This document shows positions 1 to 6,835 of a stretch of DNA of 12,734 nucleotides, piece by piece (within the stretch, counting starts at the first letter, position 1; each line of letters begins with the position of its first letter). Both the position numbers and the translations under genes were made by a program. Origin of the DNA: Pseudomonadota bacterium. Its GTDB lineage: Bacteria > Pseudomonadota > Gammaproteobacteria > Burkholderiales > SCOH01. The stretch lies in the NCBI GenBank assembly GCA_030917985.1, contig JAUPTR010000433.1, positions 1 through 12,734 of the forward strand, in the 5' to 3' direction. The notes beneath the pieces are model-generated. The model had not been told where the DNA came from. It worked only from the letters and a program-made list of their open reading frames with translations, and made no database searches.

Positions 1-52
1 AGTGCCGGGGCTGGATGCCGAGCGGCATCTGCTAACAATACGGGCGGCGTAA
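1..52 (+). CDS. rsmG: RsmG (GidB) 16S rRNA m7G527 methyltransferase, C-terminal end only
   Basis: Only the last 16 codons are inside the window. Reading from base 2 gives VPGLDAERHLLTIRAA followed by TAA at 50-52. The VPxLDxERHL pattern is the typical C-terminus of RsmG, the SAM-dependent enzyme that makes 7-methylguanosine at position 527 of 16S rRNA. Its place directly before parA matches the common rsmG-parA-parB-atp order of beta- and gammaproteobacteria. The stop codon abuts the parA start (TAAATG), which suggests co-transcription and possibly translational coupling. The peptide is short, so the call rests on this motif together with gene order. Confidence 0.75.
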   Translation, partial: VPGLDAERHLLTIRAA

Positions 53-829
53 ATGGCAAAAACTCTGGTGATTACCAATCAGAAGGGCGGCGTTGGCAAG
101 ACCACTACGGCGGTGAATCTGGCTGCCAGTCTGGCTGCTTGCGAACAGCGTGTGCTGTTGGTGGATCTCGATCCGCAGGGCAATGCCACCATGGGGAGCG
201 GTGTTAACAAGGGGCAGTTGCGTCAGTCGGTGTACCACGTGTTGCTGGGAACGGCTCAGGTGGCGCAGGCGCGGCAACGCTCACAGCAGGGCGGGTATGA
301 TGTGTTGCCGGCAAATCGCGAGCTGGGTGGTGCCGAGATTGAGCTGGTTGATCTGGCCGAGCGCGAAACCCGGCTCAAGGCCGCATTGGCTGCTATTGCC
401 GATGACTACGATTTTATTCTGATCGATTGTCCGCCGGCGCTGAATCTGCTGACGCTGAACGGGCTGGTGGCGGCAGATCGGGTGATGATCCCGATGCAGT
501 GCGAATATTTTGCACTGGAGGGCCTGACTGATCTGGTGAACACGCTGCGCAAGGTGCGTGCCGGCCTCAATCCGCAAATTGAAATCGAGGGTTTGTTGCG
601 CACCATGTATGACCCGCGTAGCACGCTGGCTCAGCAGGTGGCGGTACAGCTCAAGCAGCATTTTGGCGACAAGGTATACAGTGTGGTGATTCCGCGCAAT
701 GTCCGGCTTGCCGAGGCGCCGAGTCACGGGCTGCCGGCGCTGGTGTACGACAAGTCGTCCAAGGGGGCGCAGGCCTATCTGGCGCTGGCGCAGGAAATGC
801 TGGAAAAACAGCCGGCCGCAGTGGCCTGA
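53..829 (+). CDS. parA: ParA (Soj) chromosome-partitioning ATPase
   Basis: This is a 258-residue ParA/MinD-type ATPase of usual length for a chromosomal Soj protein. ParA binds DNA non-specifically as an ATP dimer, and ParB stimulates its ATPase, moving newly replicated origins apart. The deviant Walker A motif KGGVGKTT lies at residues 11-18, with the signature lysine K11 and catalytic K16. The A' motif DLDPQGNAT is at about 38-46 and the Walker B ILIDCPP has its aspartate at 125. The C-terminal segment has the family pattern RNVRLAEAPSHGLP. There is no long N-terminal helix-turn-helix extension, so it is a chromosomal type rather than a plasmid type Ia protein. The start directly follows the rsmG stop; a ribosome binding site is weak (GGGCGG, 42-47). 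parB follows after 20 bases. Confidence 0.96.
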   Translation: MAKTLVITNQKGGVGKTTTAVNLAASLAACEQRVLLVDLDPQGNATMGSGVNKGQLRQSVYHVLLGTAQVAQARQRSQQGGYDVLPANRELGGAEIELVDLAERETRLKAALAAIADDYDFILIDCPPALNLLTLNGLVAADRVMIPMQCEYFALEGLTDLVNTLRKVRAGLNPQIEIEGLLRTMYDPRSTLAQQVAVQLKQHFGDKVYSVVIPRNVRLAEAPSHGLPALVYDKSSKGAQAYLALAQEMLEKQPAAVA

Positions 830-849
830 TTGCAGGAAGGTTTGGGTTC

Positions 850-1695
850 ATGGCAAAACTGATGAAAGGGCTGGGGCGTGGTCTGGAAGCGCTGCTGGCC
901 GAAACCCGCAACGATGATGTAGCGGATTCGTTGCAGACGGTGCCGGTGGGGCAGTTGCAGCCGGGTAAATATCAGCCGCGCAGCCGCATGGATCAGGTGG
1001 CGCTCGCCGAACTGGCTGCGTCAATTCGCGCACAGGGCTTGATGCAGCCGATTCTGGTACGTCCGTTGGTGAATGGTGCCTATGAAATCATCGCTGGCGA
1101 ACGTCGTTGGCGTGCGGCGCAAATGGCCGAGTTGCGTGAGGTACCGGTGGTGGTGCGTCATGTGGCTGACGAAGCCGCGCTGGCGATGGCGCTGATCGAA
1201 AATATCCAGCGTGAGGATTTGAATGCGCTGGAAGAAGCGCTGGGCATCCAGCGTTTGATTGATGAATTCGGTATGACGCACGAATCTGCCGCCATGGCGC
1301 TCGGGCGCTCTCGCAGTGCGGTGAGTAATCTGTTGCGTTTGCTGGGGCTGCCCGAGCCGGTCAGGGAAATGCTGCATTGCGGCGAAATCGATATGGGGCA
1401 TGGACGTGCATTGCTGAGCTTGCCCTTGCTCAAGCAAATCGAAATCGCACAACAGGTGGTACGCAAAAGCTTGTCGGTACGTGAAACAGAGCGCCTGGTT
1501 CAGCAATTGCTGGAGGGTGTGCCGGCGCGTGAAATCAAGCCTGTAGATCCGGATGTGGCGCGTTTGCAGGAAGAGGTTGCAGAGCGCATCGGCGCCAAAG
1601 TATCGATCAAGCCCGGCAAAAAAGGCAGTGGCCGGATTACCATCGACTATGCCAGCCTCGATCAATTGGATGATTTGCTGGGGCGTTTGCGGTGA
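850..1695 (+). CDS. parB: ParB (Spo0J) chromosome-partitioning CTPase and DNA-binding protein
   Basis: This is a 281-residue ParB that loads at parS sites, spreads as a CTP-dependent clamp and stimulates ParA. The N-terminal basic motif KGLGRGLEALL (residues 6-16) matches the ParA-stimulating peptide. The CTP-binding ParB/Srx domain spans roughly 30-130 and includes GERRWRA at 83-89 and ENIQREDLNALEEA at 117-130. The parS-reading helix-turn-helix lies around 145-166 (SAAMALGRSRSAVSN). The end of the protein is the dimerisation domain. The start is supported by a good Shine-Dalgarno sequence, AGGAAGG at 834-840. No complete parS palindrome (TGTTTCACGTGAAACA) was seen in the window, so its binding sites must be elsewhere or degenerate here. 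Confidence 0.96.
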   Translation: MAKLMKGLGRGLEALLAETRNDDVADSLQTVPVGQLQPGKYQPRSRMDQVALAELAASIRAQGLMQPILVRPLVNGAYEIIAGERRWRAAQMAELREVPVVVRHVADEAALAMALIENIQREDLNALEEALGIQRLIDEFGMTHESAAMALGRSRSAVSNLLRLLGLPEPVREMLHCGEIDMGHGRALLSLPLLKQIEIAQQVVRKSLSVRETERLVQQLLEGVPAREIKPVDPDVARLQEEVAERIGAKVSIKPGKKGSGRITIDYASLDQLDDLLGRLR

Positions 1696-1709
1696 TTTGC
1701 TTGTGCGTC

Positions 1710-1730
1710 GCAACAAGAAACCTTGTTTGC
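1710..1730 (+). other. small hairpin between parB and atpI
   Basis: GCAACAAG (1710-1717) pairs with CTTGTTTGC (1722-1730) around an AAAC loop, giving eight base pairs with one bulged T at 1728. No T-run follows, so this is not a convincing intrinsic terminator. It could be an RNA-processing or pausing site separating par from atp transcripts, or have no function. The rest of the 57-base gap holds no strong promoter that I can identify. Confidence 0.3.
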
Positions 1731-1752
1731 CAACGTTTGCCAGTATTGACTA

Positions 1753-2166
1753 ATGGGCGATAAACCCGCTAAAATTAATGAGTTTTTGCTTGTCGCAAAT
1801 CCATACGCTCGTTTGATACGGCAGGTGCGCAAGGTAATCATCGTTATGTTTGCAATCAGTTTGCTGGTTGCGCTGGTGATGTATTTTTTTGCGCAATTGT
1901 CTGGGGTGTTTGGTGCGCTGATTGGCGGTACGATCAATATGGTGTCAGTTTGGGTTTATTCAAGGCTGGCTCGTGTTGATCCCAGACATACGGCTCAGCA
2001 GACGCTGAATCGTCATATGTTGGCAGAGGCTGCCAAGGTTGGCGTTTCGCTGTTGGGTTTGTTGCTCTGCTTTTTTGTGCGTGGCGTGCATTTGCCCGGT
2101 TTGTTGTTCGGGTTTATTGCATCGTTGCTGGCGTACTGGATCGTTTTGATTTTTTACAAGAACTGA
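1753..2166 (+). CDS. atpI: AtpI, ATP synthase assembly-associated membrane protein
   Basis: This 137-residue hydrophobic protein sits first in the atp operon, the usual place of atpI. The AtpI family is not part of the finished enzyme; it has been linked to c-ring assembly and to Mg/Ca transport, and is often dispensable. About four membrane segments are visible, roughly residues 27-48, 49-69, 92-111 and 113-134, with an internal GALIGGTINM motif typical of the family. An in-frame TGA at 1747-1749 prevents a longer N-terminus, so ATG 1753 is the earliest start. There is no clear Shine-Dalgarno sequence before it, suggesting weak translation. atpB begins two bases after its stop. AtpI is poorly conserved in sequence, so position is the main support for the name. 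Confidence 0.88.
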   Translation: MGDKPAKINEFLLVANPYARLIRQVRKVIIVMFAISLLVALVMYFFAQLSGVFGALIGGTINMVSVWVYSRLARVDPRHTAQQTLNRHMLAEAAKVGVSLLGLLLCFFVRGVHLPGLLFGFIASLLAYWIVLIFYKN

Positions 2167-2168
2167 AC

Positions 2169-2978
2169 ATGTCGGCCACTGAACATCTACCTACCCCGTC
2201 GGAATATATCCAGCACCACCTGATGAACTGGCGCACCCCTCCTGAGGGTGGCGGTTTCTGGACGATTCACCTTGATACCTTCTGGGTTTCGCTGATTCTT
2301 GGTTTTATCTTTGTTGGCGTGTTTGCCAATGTTGCCCGTAAAGCCAAGCTCGAGGCGCCTGGTCGTTTTCAGTTGTTTGTTGAAGTGATCATCGAAATGG
2401 TTGATCAGCACTTGAAGGAGGTATTTCACGGCAAGAGCAAGATTATTGCTCCGCTGGCGCTGACTATTTTTTGCTGGATCGTGCTGATGAACTCGATGGA
2501 CTTCCTGCCTGTCGATTTCTTGCCGAAAGTTGCTCAATTGATCGGTGCCAATGTGTTTGGCATGGATCCGCATCATGTTTATCTGCGTGTAGTGCCTACC
2601 GCTGACATCAATCAGGCGTTTGCCATGTCGTTGTCGGTGACTGTGCTGATTGTCGTTTTCAGTATCAGTGCCAAAGGTTTTGGCGGCTACACCAAGGAGT
2701 TGTTTACCGCGCCGTTCGGCCCTGCGCTGGCGCCGGCAAACTTCCTGCTGCAGATGGTCGAATTGTTGTCCAAGCCACTGTCGCTCGCGCTGCGGTTGCT
2801 CGGTAACATGTTTGCTGGTGAACTCGTGTTCATGCTGATCGCAATGTTGCCTTGGTATGTTCAGTGGGCGGCCGGCGCCCCGTGGGCGATCTTCCACATC
2901 CTGATCGTGATTTTGCAGGCGTACATTTTCATGATGTTGACGATTGTTTATCTGAGCCTCGCCGTCGAGGATCACTAA
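2169..2978 (+). CDS. atpB: AtpB, ATP synthase Fo subunit a
   Basis: This 269-residue integral membrane protein forms the stator half-channels that carry protons to and from the c-ring. The essential arginine is present at R209 in the motif SKPLSLALRLLGNMFAGE (residues 201-218), equivalent to R210 of the E. coli protein. Several membrane helices are visible, including about 36-55, 95-115, 150-168, 205-228 and 237-264, and the N-terminus carries the family pattern EYIQHHLMNW. The start lies two bases after atpI and lacks a strong Shine-Dalgarno sequence, so initiation may depend on ribosomes finishing atpI. Nothing is missing relative to the family. Confidence 0.97.
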   Translation: MSATEHLPTPSEYIQHHLMNWRTPPEGGGFWTIHLDTFWVSLILGFIFVGVFANVARKAKLEAPGRFQLFVEVIIEMVDQHLKEVFHGKSKIIAPLALTIFCWIVLMNSMDFLPVDFLPKVAQLIGANVFGMDPHHVYLRVVPTADINQAFAMSLSVTVLIVVFSISAKGFGGYTKELFTAPFGPALAPANFLLQMVELLSKPLSLALRLLGNMFAGELVFMLIAMLPWYVQWAAGAPWAIFHILIVILQAYIFMMLTIVYLSLAVEDH

Positions 2979-3004
2979 TTAAGTAGTACTTTGTTTCACA
3001 AACC

Positions 3005-3029
3005 ACTTTTTAACCAACAGGAGTAAGAA
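3005..3029 (+). promoter_or_regulatory. atpE translation initiation region with T-rich stretch and strong ribosome binding site
   Basis: The 51-base gap before atpE contains a T-rich segment (CTTTTTAA, 3006-3013), then a Shine-Dalgarno AGGAG at 3019-3023 placed six bases from the ATG. The E. coli atpE leader has a similar U-rich translational enhancer before its SD, which raises c-subunit output to match the multimeric ring. The function here is inferred from that likeness. Confidence 0.45.
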
Positions 3030-3302
3030 ATGGAAAACTTGGCATTGATCGCTAACGTACAGAGCTTCACCGTAATTGCTATCGGTCTGATGATTGGCCT
3101 GGCAGGTGTGGGCGCAGCGATTGGTGTGGCCCTGGTAGGTAGCAAATTCCTGGAAGGCGCTTCGCGTCAGCCGGAAATGATGGGCGCACTGCAGCCGAAA
3201 CTGTTTGTTATCGCAGGTCTGGTTGACGCGATCTTCATTATCTCCGTTGCTGTTGGTCTGTTCCTGGCATTTGCGAACCCGCTGCTGGCCGCTATCAAGT
3301 AA
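3030..3302 (+). CDS. atpE: AtpE, ATP synthase Fo subunit c
   Basis: This 90-residue proteolipid forms the rotating membrane ring. Two helices (about 14-40 and 56-82) are joined by the polar RQP loop at 46-48 that contacts F1. The ion-carrying carboxylate is D66 in the motif GLVDA. The first helix has the glycine/alanine-rich packing GLAGVGAAIG. The aspartate and the lack of obvious sodium-ligand residues around it suggest proton rather than sodium coupling; this is inference. At 90 residues it is somewhat longer than the 79-residue E. coli subunit, mainly at both ends. The strong ribosome binding site fits the need for many copies per complex. Confidence 0.97.
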   Translation: MENLALIANVQSFTVIAIGLMIGLAGVGAAIGVALVGSKFLEGASRQPEMMGALQPKLFVIAGLVDAIFIISVAVGLFLAFANPLLAAIK

Positions 3303-3344
3303 TTTTGGCTGGTTTAGTCGCAACAGTTCAGGGGAAAAACAAAC

Positions 3345-3815
3345 ATGGATATTAATGCATCCTTACTGGGTCAGGCGATCACCTTCGCTGTCCTGGTATG
3401 GTTTACCATGAAGTTTGTTTGGCCTCCGCTGACCACCATGCTGGACGAACGCGCCAAGCGTATTGCTGACGGTCTGGCTGCTGCTGATCGCGGCAAGCAA
3501 GATCTGCAGAACGCAGAAAAATTGGCGGCAGACAAAGTGCGCGAAGCTAAGAAGCAAGCGAGTGAAATTATCGCTCAAGCTGAAAAGCGCGCCGCACAGA
3601 TTGTTGAGGAGTCCAAGGATACTGCTCGCGTTGAAGGCGCGCGTATCGTTGCTGGTGCCAAGGCGGAGATTGATCAAGAGGTGCACCGTGCCAAAGAGGC
3701 ATTGCGTGCACAGGTTGCAGGGCTGGCGGTAGCGGGTGCAGAGAAGATTCTGCGCAAGGAAATTGACGCTGCCAAACATGCCGACCTGCTGACTTCGATT
3801 CAAGCGGAATTGTAA
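3345..3815 (+). CDS. atpF: AtpF, ATP synthase Fo subunit b
   Basis: This 156-residue peripheral-stalk subunit has the standard length. A single N-terminal membrane helix (about residues 8-26, ending in KFVWPPL) is followed by a long charged, alanine-rich helix (about 35-140) that dimerises as a coiled coil and ties Fo to the F1 head through the delta subunit. The pattern MLDERAKRIADGLAAAD (31-47) after the membrane anchor is typical of bacterial b subunits. The start is supported by AGGGGAA at 3330-3336. There is one b gene only, with no b' paralogue, as expected for non-photosynthetic proteobacteria. atpH starts seven bases after its stop. Confidence 0.97.
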   Translation: MDINASLLGQAITFAVLVWFTMKFVWPPLTTMLDERAKRIADGLAAADRGKQDLQNAEKLAADKVREAKKQASEIIAQAEKRAAQIVEESKDTARVEGARIVAGAKAEIDQEVHRAKEALRAQVAGLAVAGAEKILRKEIDAAKHADLLTSIQAEL

Positions 3816-3822
3816 GAATCTC

Positions 3823-4359
3823 ATGGCAGAAATCGTTACAGTCGCTAGGCCTTACGCCGAAGGGTTATTCCGTCTGGCAAAGGAAAGCAACACGTTTGCC
3901 AAATGGTCCGAGGTGCTGGGCGTTATGGCTGCGGTGGTTGCTGACGATGCTGGCAAGGCGGTTGTCACCAATCCGCAGTATTCCGCTGCACAGGTAAAAT
4001 CGCTACTGGCCGATGTGCTGGGTGCGAAAGCCGATGCAGAAGTACTGAACCTGATTGACGCTTTGCAGGAAAATGGTCGTTTGATCATTGTCCCGGAAAT
4101 TGCGTGTCAGTACGAAACCTTGAAAGACGCGGCCAATAACACGGTAGAGGCGGAAATTGTTTCCGCATTTCCGATGGACGACGCCCAGGTCAAGGGTTTG
4201 TCCGGCAAGCTCGAAGCCAAATTCGGTTGCAAAATCAGTCCGAAGGTTTCGGTTGATCCGGAATTGATTGGCGGAGTCCGCGTCACCGTAGGTGATGAAG
4301 TATTGGATGCGTCGGTGCGTGCCAAACTGCAGGCAATGGCGTACAGGCTTAAGAGTTAG
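3823..4359 (+). CDS. atpH: AtpH, ATP synthase F1 subunit delta
   Basis: This 178-residue protein, the usual length for delta, sits on top of the F1 head and joins it to the b-subunit stalk. The N-terminal helical domain opens with VARPYAEGLFRLAKE (residues 7-21), the usual delta signature region. The C-terminal part contains PELIGGVRVTVGDEVLDASV (145-164), the conserved OSCP/delta motif. It lies between atpF and atpA as expected. Its ribosome binding site is weak (AAGAA just upstream), and the seven-base gap to atpF suggests translational coupling. The stop codon region overlaps the Shine-Dalgarno sequence of atpA. Confidence 0.97.
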   Translation: MAEIVTVARPYAEGLFRLAKESNTFAKWSEVLGVMAAVVADDAGKAVVTNPQYSAAQVKSLLADVLGAKADAEVLNLIDALQENGRLIIVPEIACQYETLKDAANNTVEAEIVSAFPMDDAQVKGLSGKLEAKFGCKISPKVSVDPELIGGVRVTVGDEVLDASVRAKLQAMAYRLKS

Positions 4360-4367
4360 GAGAGATC

Positions 4368-5909
4368 ATGCAGTTAAACCCCTCTGAAATCAGTGATCTG
4401 ATCAAGAGCAAGATCGCCGGTCTGGCCGAAGGCGCGGAAACCCGCACCAAGGGCACCGTGGTATCGGTCACTGACGGTATCGTTCGCGTTCATGGCCTTT
4501 CCGAGGTTATGCAAGGCGAGATGTTGGAATTCCCGAATAACACTTTCGGCCTTGCGCTGAACCTGGAGCGTGACTCCGTGGGTGCGGTTATTCTGGGTGA
4601 CTACGAGCACATCACTGAAGGCAACGAAGTGAAGTGCACCGGTCGTATTCTCGAAGTGCCCGTTGGCCGTGAGCTGATTGGTCGCGTCGTGAATTCGCTG
4701 GGTCAGCCTATCGATGGCAAAGGCCCGATCAATGCAACTGCTACCAGCCCGATCGAAAAAATCGCACCTGGCGTGATTGCTCGTCAGTCGGTGAGTCAAC
4801 CGCTGCAAACAGGCACCAAGGCGATTGACGCAATGGTTCCAGTAGGCCGCGGTCAGCGTGAACTGATCATCGGTGACCGCCAGACCGGTAAAACTGCCGT
4901 GGCTCTGGATGCAATCATCAACCAGAAAGACACAGGCGTTGTCTGTGTTTATGTTGCGATTGGCCAGAAAGCTTCGTCGATTGCCAACGTGGTACGCAAG
5001 CTGGAAGAGCACGGCGCAATGGGTCACACCATCGTAGTGGCTTCGTCGGCTTCGGAATCGGCGGCAATGCAGTACATCGCTGCTTACTCCGGTTGCACCA
5101 TGGGTGAATACTTCCGCGATCGCGGCGAAGATGCATTGATTGTTTACGACGATTTGTCGAAGCAGGCTGTGGCATATCGTCAGATTTCGCTGCTGTTGCG
5201 CCGCCCGCCGGGCCGTGAAGCTTACCCGGGTGACGTGTTCTATTTGCACTCGCGTCTGCTGGAACGTGCATCGCGCGTTAACGCTGACTATGTTGAGAAG
5301 CTGACCAACGGTGAAGTAAAAGGCAAAACCGGTTCTTTGACCGCTTTGCCGATTATTGAAACCCAGGCTGGTGACGTTTCTGCCTTCGTTCCGACCAATG
5401 TGATTTCGATTACTGACGGTCAGATCTTCCTGGAAACCGATCTGTTCAACTCGGGTATCCGTCCAGCGATCAATGCCGGTATTTCGGTGTCGCGTGTGGG
5501 TGGCGCTGCTCAGACCAAGGCCGTGAAGAAACTGTCCGGTGGTATTCGTACCGACTTGGCTCAGTCTCGTGAACTGGCCGCGTTTGCGCAGTTCGCATCC
5601 GACCTGGACGAAGCGACTCGCAAGCAGCTGGAACGTGGTCGCCGCGTGACCGAGTTGTTGAAACAAGGTCAATACGCGCCGCTGAAAGTGTCGGAAATGA
5701 CCCTGACGTTGTTCGGTGTGACCAAAGGCCACTACGACGACGTGCCGGTAGAAAAAGCGCTGGCGTTCGAATCGGCATTCCGTGGTTATGTGCGTGCCAA
5801 CCACGCCAAAGTTCTGGAAGATATCGACAACACCGGCGATCTCTCGGGTGATAACGAGAAGATTCTTGCTGGCGCGATTGCCGAATTCAAGAAAACCCAG
5901 ACGTTCTAA
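4368..5909 (+). CDS. atpA: AtpA, ATP synthase F1 subunit alpha
   Basis: This 513-residue subunit, the same length as the E. coli protein, forms the alternating non-catalytic positions of the hexameric head. The P-loop GDRQTGKT is at residues 169-176. The segment ALIVYDDLSKQAVAYRQISL begins at 256, and the RRPPGREAYPGD motif is at 279-290. The arginine finger that reaches the neighbouring beta catalytic site is R376 in SVSRVGGAAQ. A strong Shine-Dalgarno sequence, AGGAGAG at 4358-4364, overlaps the end of atpH and fixes the start at 4368. No substitutions at key positions were seen. Confidence 0.99.
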   Translation: MQLNPSEISDLIKSKIAGLAEGAETRTKGTVVSVTDGIVRVHGLSEVMQGEMLEFPNNTFGLALNLERDSVGAVILGDYEHITEGNEVKCTGRILEVPVGRELIGRVVNSLGQPIDGKGPINATATSPIEKIAPGVIARQSVSQPLQTGTKAIDAMVPVGRGQRELIIGDRQTGKTAVALDAIINQKDTGVVCVYVAIGQKASSIANVVRKLEEHGAMGHTIVVASSASESAAMQYIAAYSGCTMGEYFRDRGEDALIVYDDLSKQAVAYRQISLLLRRPPGREAYPGDVFYLHSRLLERASRVNADYVEKLTNGEVKGKTGSLTALPIIETQAGDVSAFVPTNVISITDGQIFLETDLFNSGIRPAINAGISVSRVGGAAQTKAVKKLSGGIRTDLAQSRELAAFAQFASDLDEATRKQLERGRRVTELLKQGQYAPLKVSEMTLTLFGVTKGHYDDVPVEKALAFESAFRGYVRANHAKVLEDIDNTGDLSGDNEKILAGAIAEFKKTQTF

Positions 5910-5931
5910 TTTGGCGTAGCGAGGTCCAGAA

Positions 5932-6795
5932 ATGGCTAGCGGAAAAGAAATTCGCAACAAGATTAAAAGCGTGCAAAACACGCAAAAAATCACACGCGCC
6001 ATGGAAATGGTCGCCGCATCGAAGATGCGGAAGGCTCAGGACCGCATGAAAGCCGCTCGCCCGTACGGAGAAAAAATCCGCCGGGTAGCGGCCCACATCG
6101 CGGCTGCTTACGAAGATTATTCCCACCCGTTCCTGACCGCTCGCGAGTCGGTAAAACGGGTAGGCCTGATCGTCGTAACTTCCGATAAAGGCCTTTGCGG
6201 TGGTTTGAACAGCAATGTGTTGCGCGCAACCTTGCTGAAGCTGAAGGAATGGGAGTCGGCCGGTGTGCAGGTGGATATCACCTGTATCGGCAGCAAAGGC
6301 TTCGGTTTTATGCAGCGCACTGGCGCACGTGTCGTTTCGCATGTATCAGGGCTCGGCGACACGCCGCACCTGGAAAAAATGATTGGCCCGGTAAAGGTTC
6401 AGCTGGACGCCTATATCGAGGGCAAGATTGATGCGTTGTACATTGCATCGACCAAGTTCGTGAACACCATGAAGCAGGAGCCTGGCATTGAACAGCTGGT
6501 TCCGGTTAAGGGTGAAGATCTGGGCGAGCGCGATTATCTCTGGGATTACATCTACGAACCCGATGCCAAAACGGTCATCGATCAGTTGATGATCCGTTAT
6601 GTTGAGGCGCTGATTTATCAGTCGGTAGCTGAAAACATGGCGTCTGAACAGAGCGCGCGGATGGTGGCGATGAAGGCTGCATCCGATAACGCAGGCAGCG
6701 TGATCGACGAACTAAAGCTGGTTTACAACAAGACCCGTCAGGCAGCAATTACCAAAGAGCTGTCGGAAATTGTTGGCGGCGCCGCAGCGGTGTAA
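5932..6795 (+). CDS. atpG: AtpG, ATP synthase F1 subunit gamma
   Basis: This 287-residue central rotor shaft couples c-ring rotation to the catalytic sites. The N-terminal helix (GKEIRNKIKSVQNTQKITRA, from residue 4) and the C-terminal helix (MKAASDNAGSVIDELKLVYN, from 248) are the two most conserved parts, forming the coiled coil inside the head. The central Rossmann-like domain contains VTSDKGLCGGLNSNV (82-96). The start is supported by GAGGT at 5921-5925, and the length is normal for proteobacteria. It lies between atpA and atpD as expected. Confidence 0.98.
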   Translation: MASGKEIRNKIKSVQNTQKITRAMEMVAASKMRKAQDRMKAARPYGEKIRRVAAHIAAAYEDYSHPFLTARESVKRVGLIVVTSDKGLCGGLNSNVLRATLLKLKEWESAGVQVDITCIGSKGFGFMQRTGARVVSHVSGLGDTPHLEKMIGPVKVQLDAYIEGKIDALYIASTKFVNTMKQEPGIEQLVPVKGEDLGERDYLWDYIYEPDAKTVIDQLMIRYVEALIYQSVAENMASEQSARMVAMKAASDNAGSVIDELKLVYNKTRQAAITKELSEIVGGAAAV

Positions 6796-6835
6796 GCGGA
6801 TTGATCGAACAATATTCGGAATTTAGGAACATACG

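Noticed and set aside
1479..1488. ACGTGAAACA inside parB, matching the right part of the parS consensus; also TGTTTCAC at 2992-2999.
   Set aside because: Each matches only half of the 16-bp palindrome and the other half is wrong. An 8-mer match is expected by chance in a window of this size, and the parB copy encodes conserved residues (VRET).
1723..1749. TTGTTT and TATTGA with a 15-base spacer before atpI, a possible atp promoter.
   Set aside because: Both hexamers are poor and the spacer is short; the proposed start would leave almost no leader before the atpI ATG.
4374..6002. 542-codon open frame on the minus strand opposite atpA.
   Set aside because: It is a shadow of the strongly biased codon use in atpA; the translation is rich in His, Arg and Gln with no recognisable domain, and atpA itself is beyond doubt.
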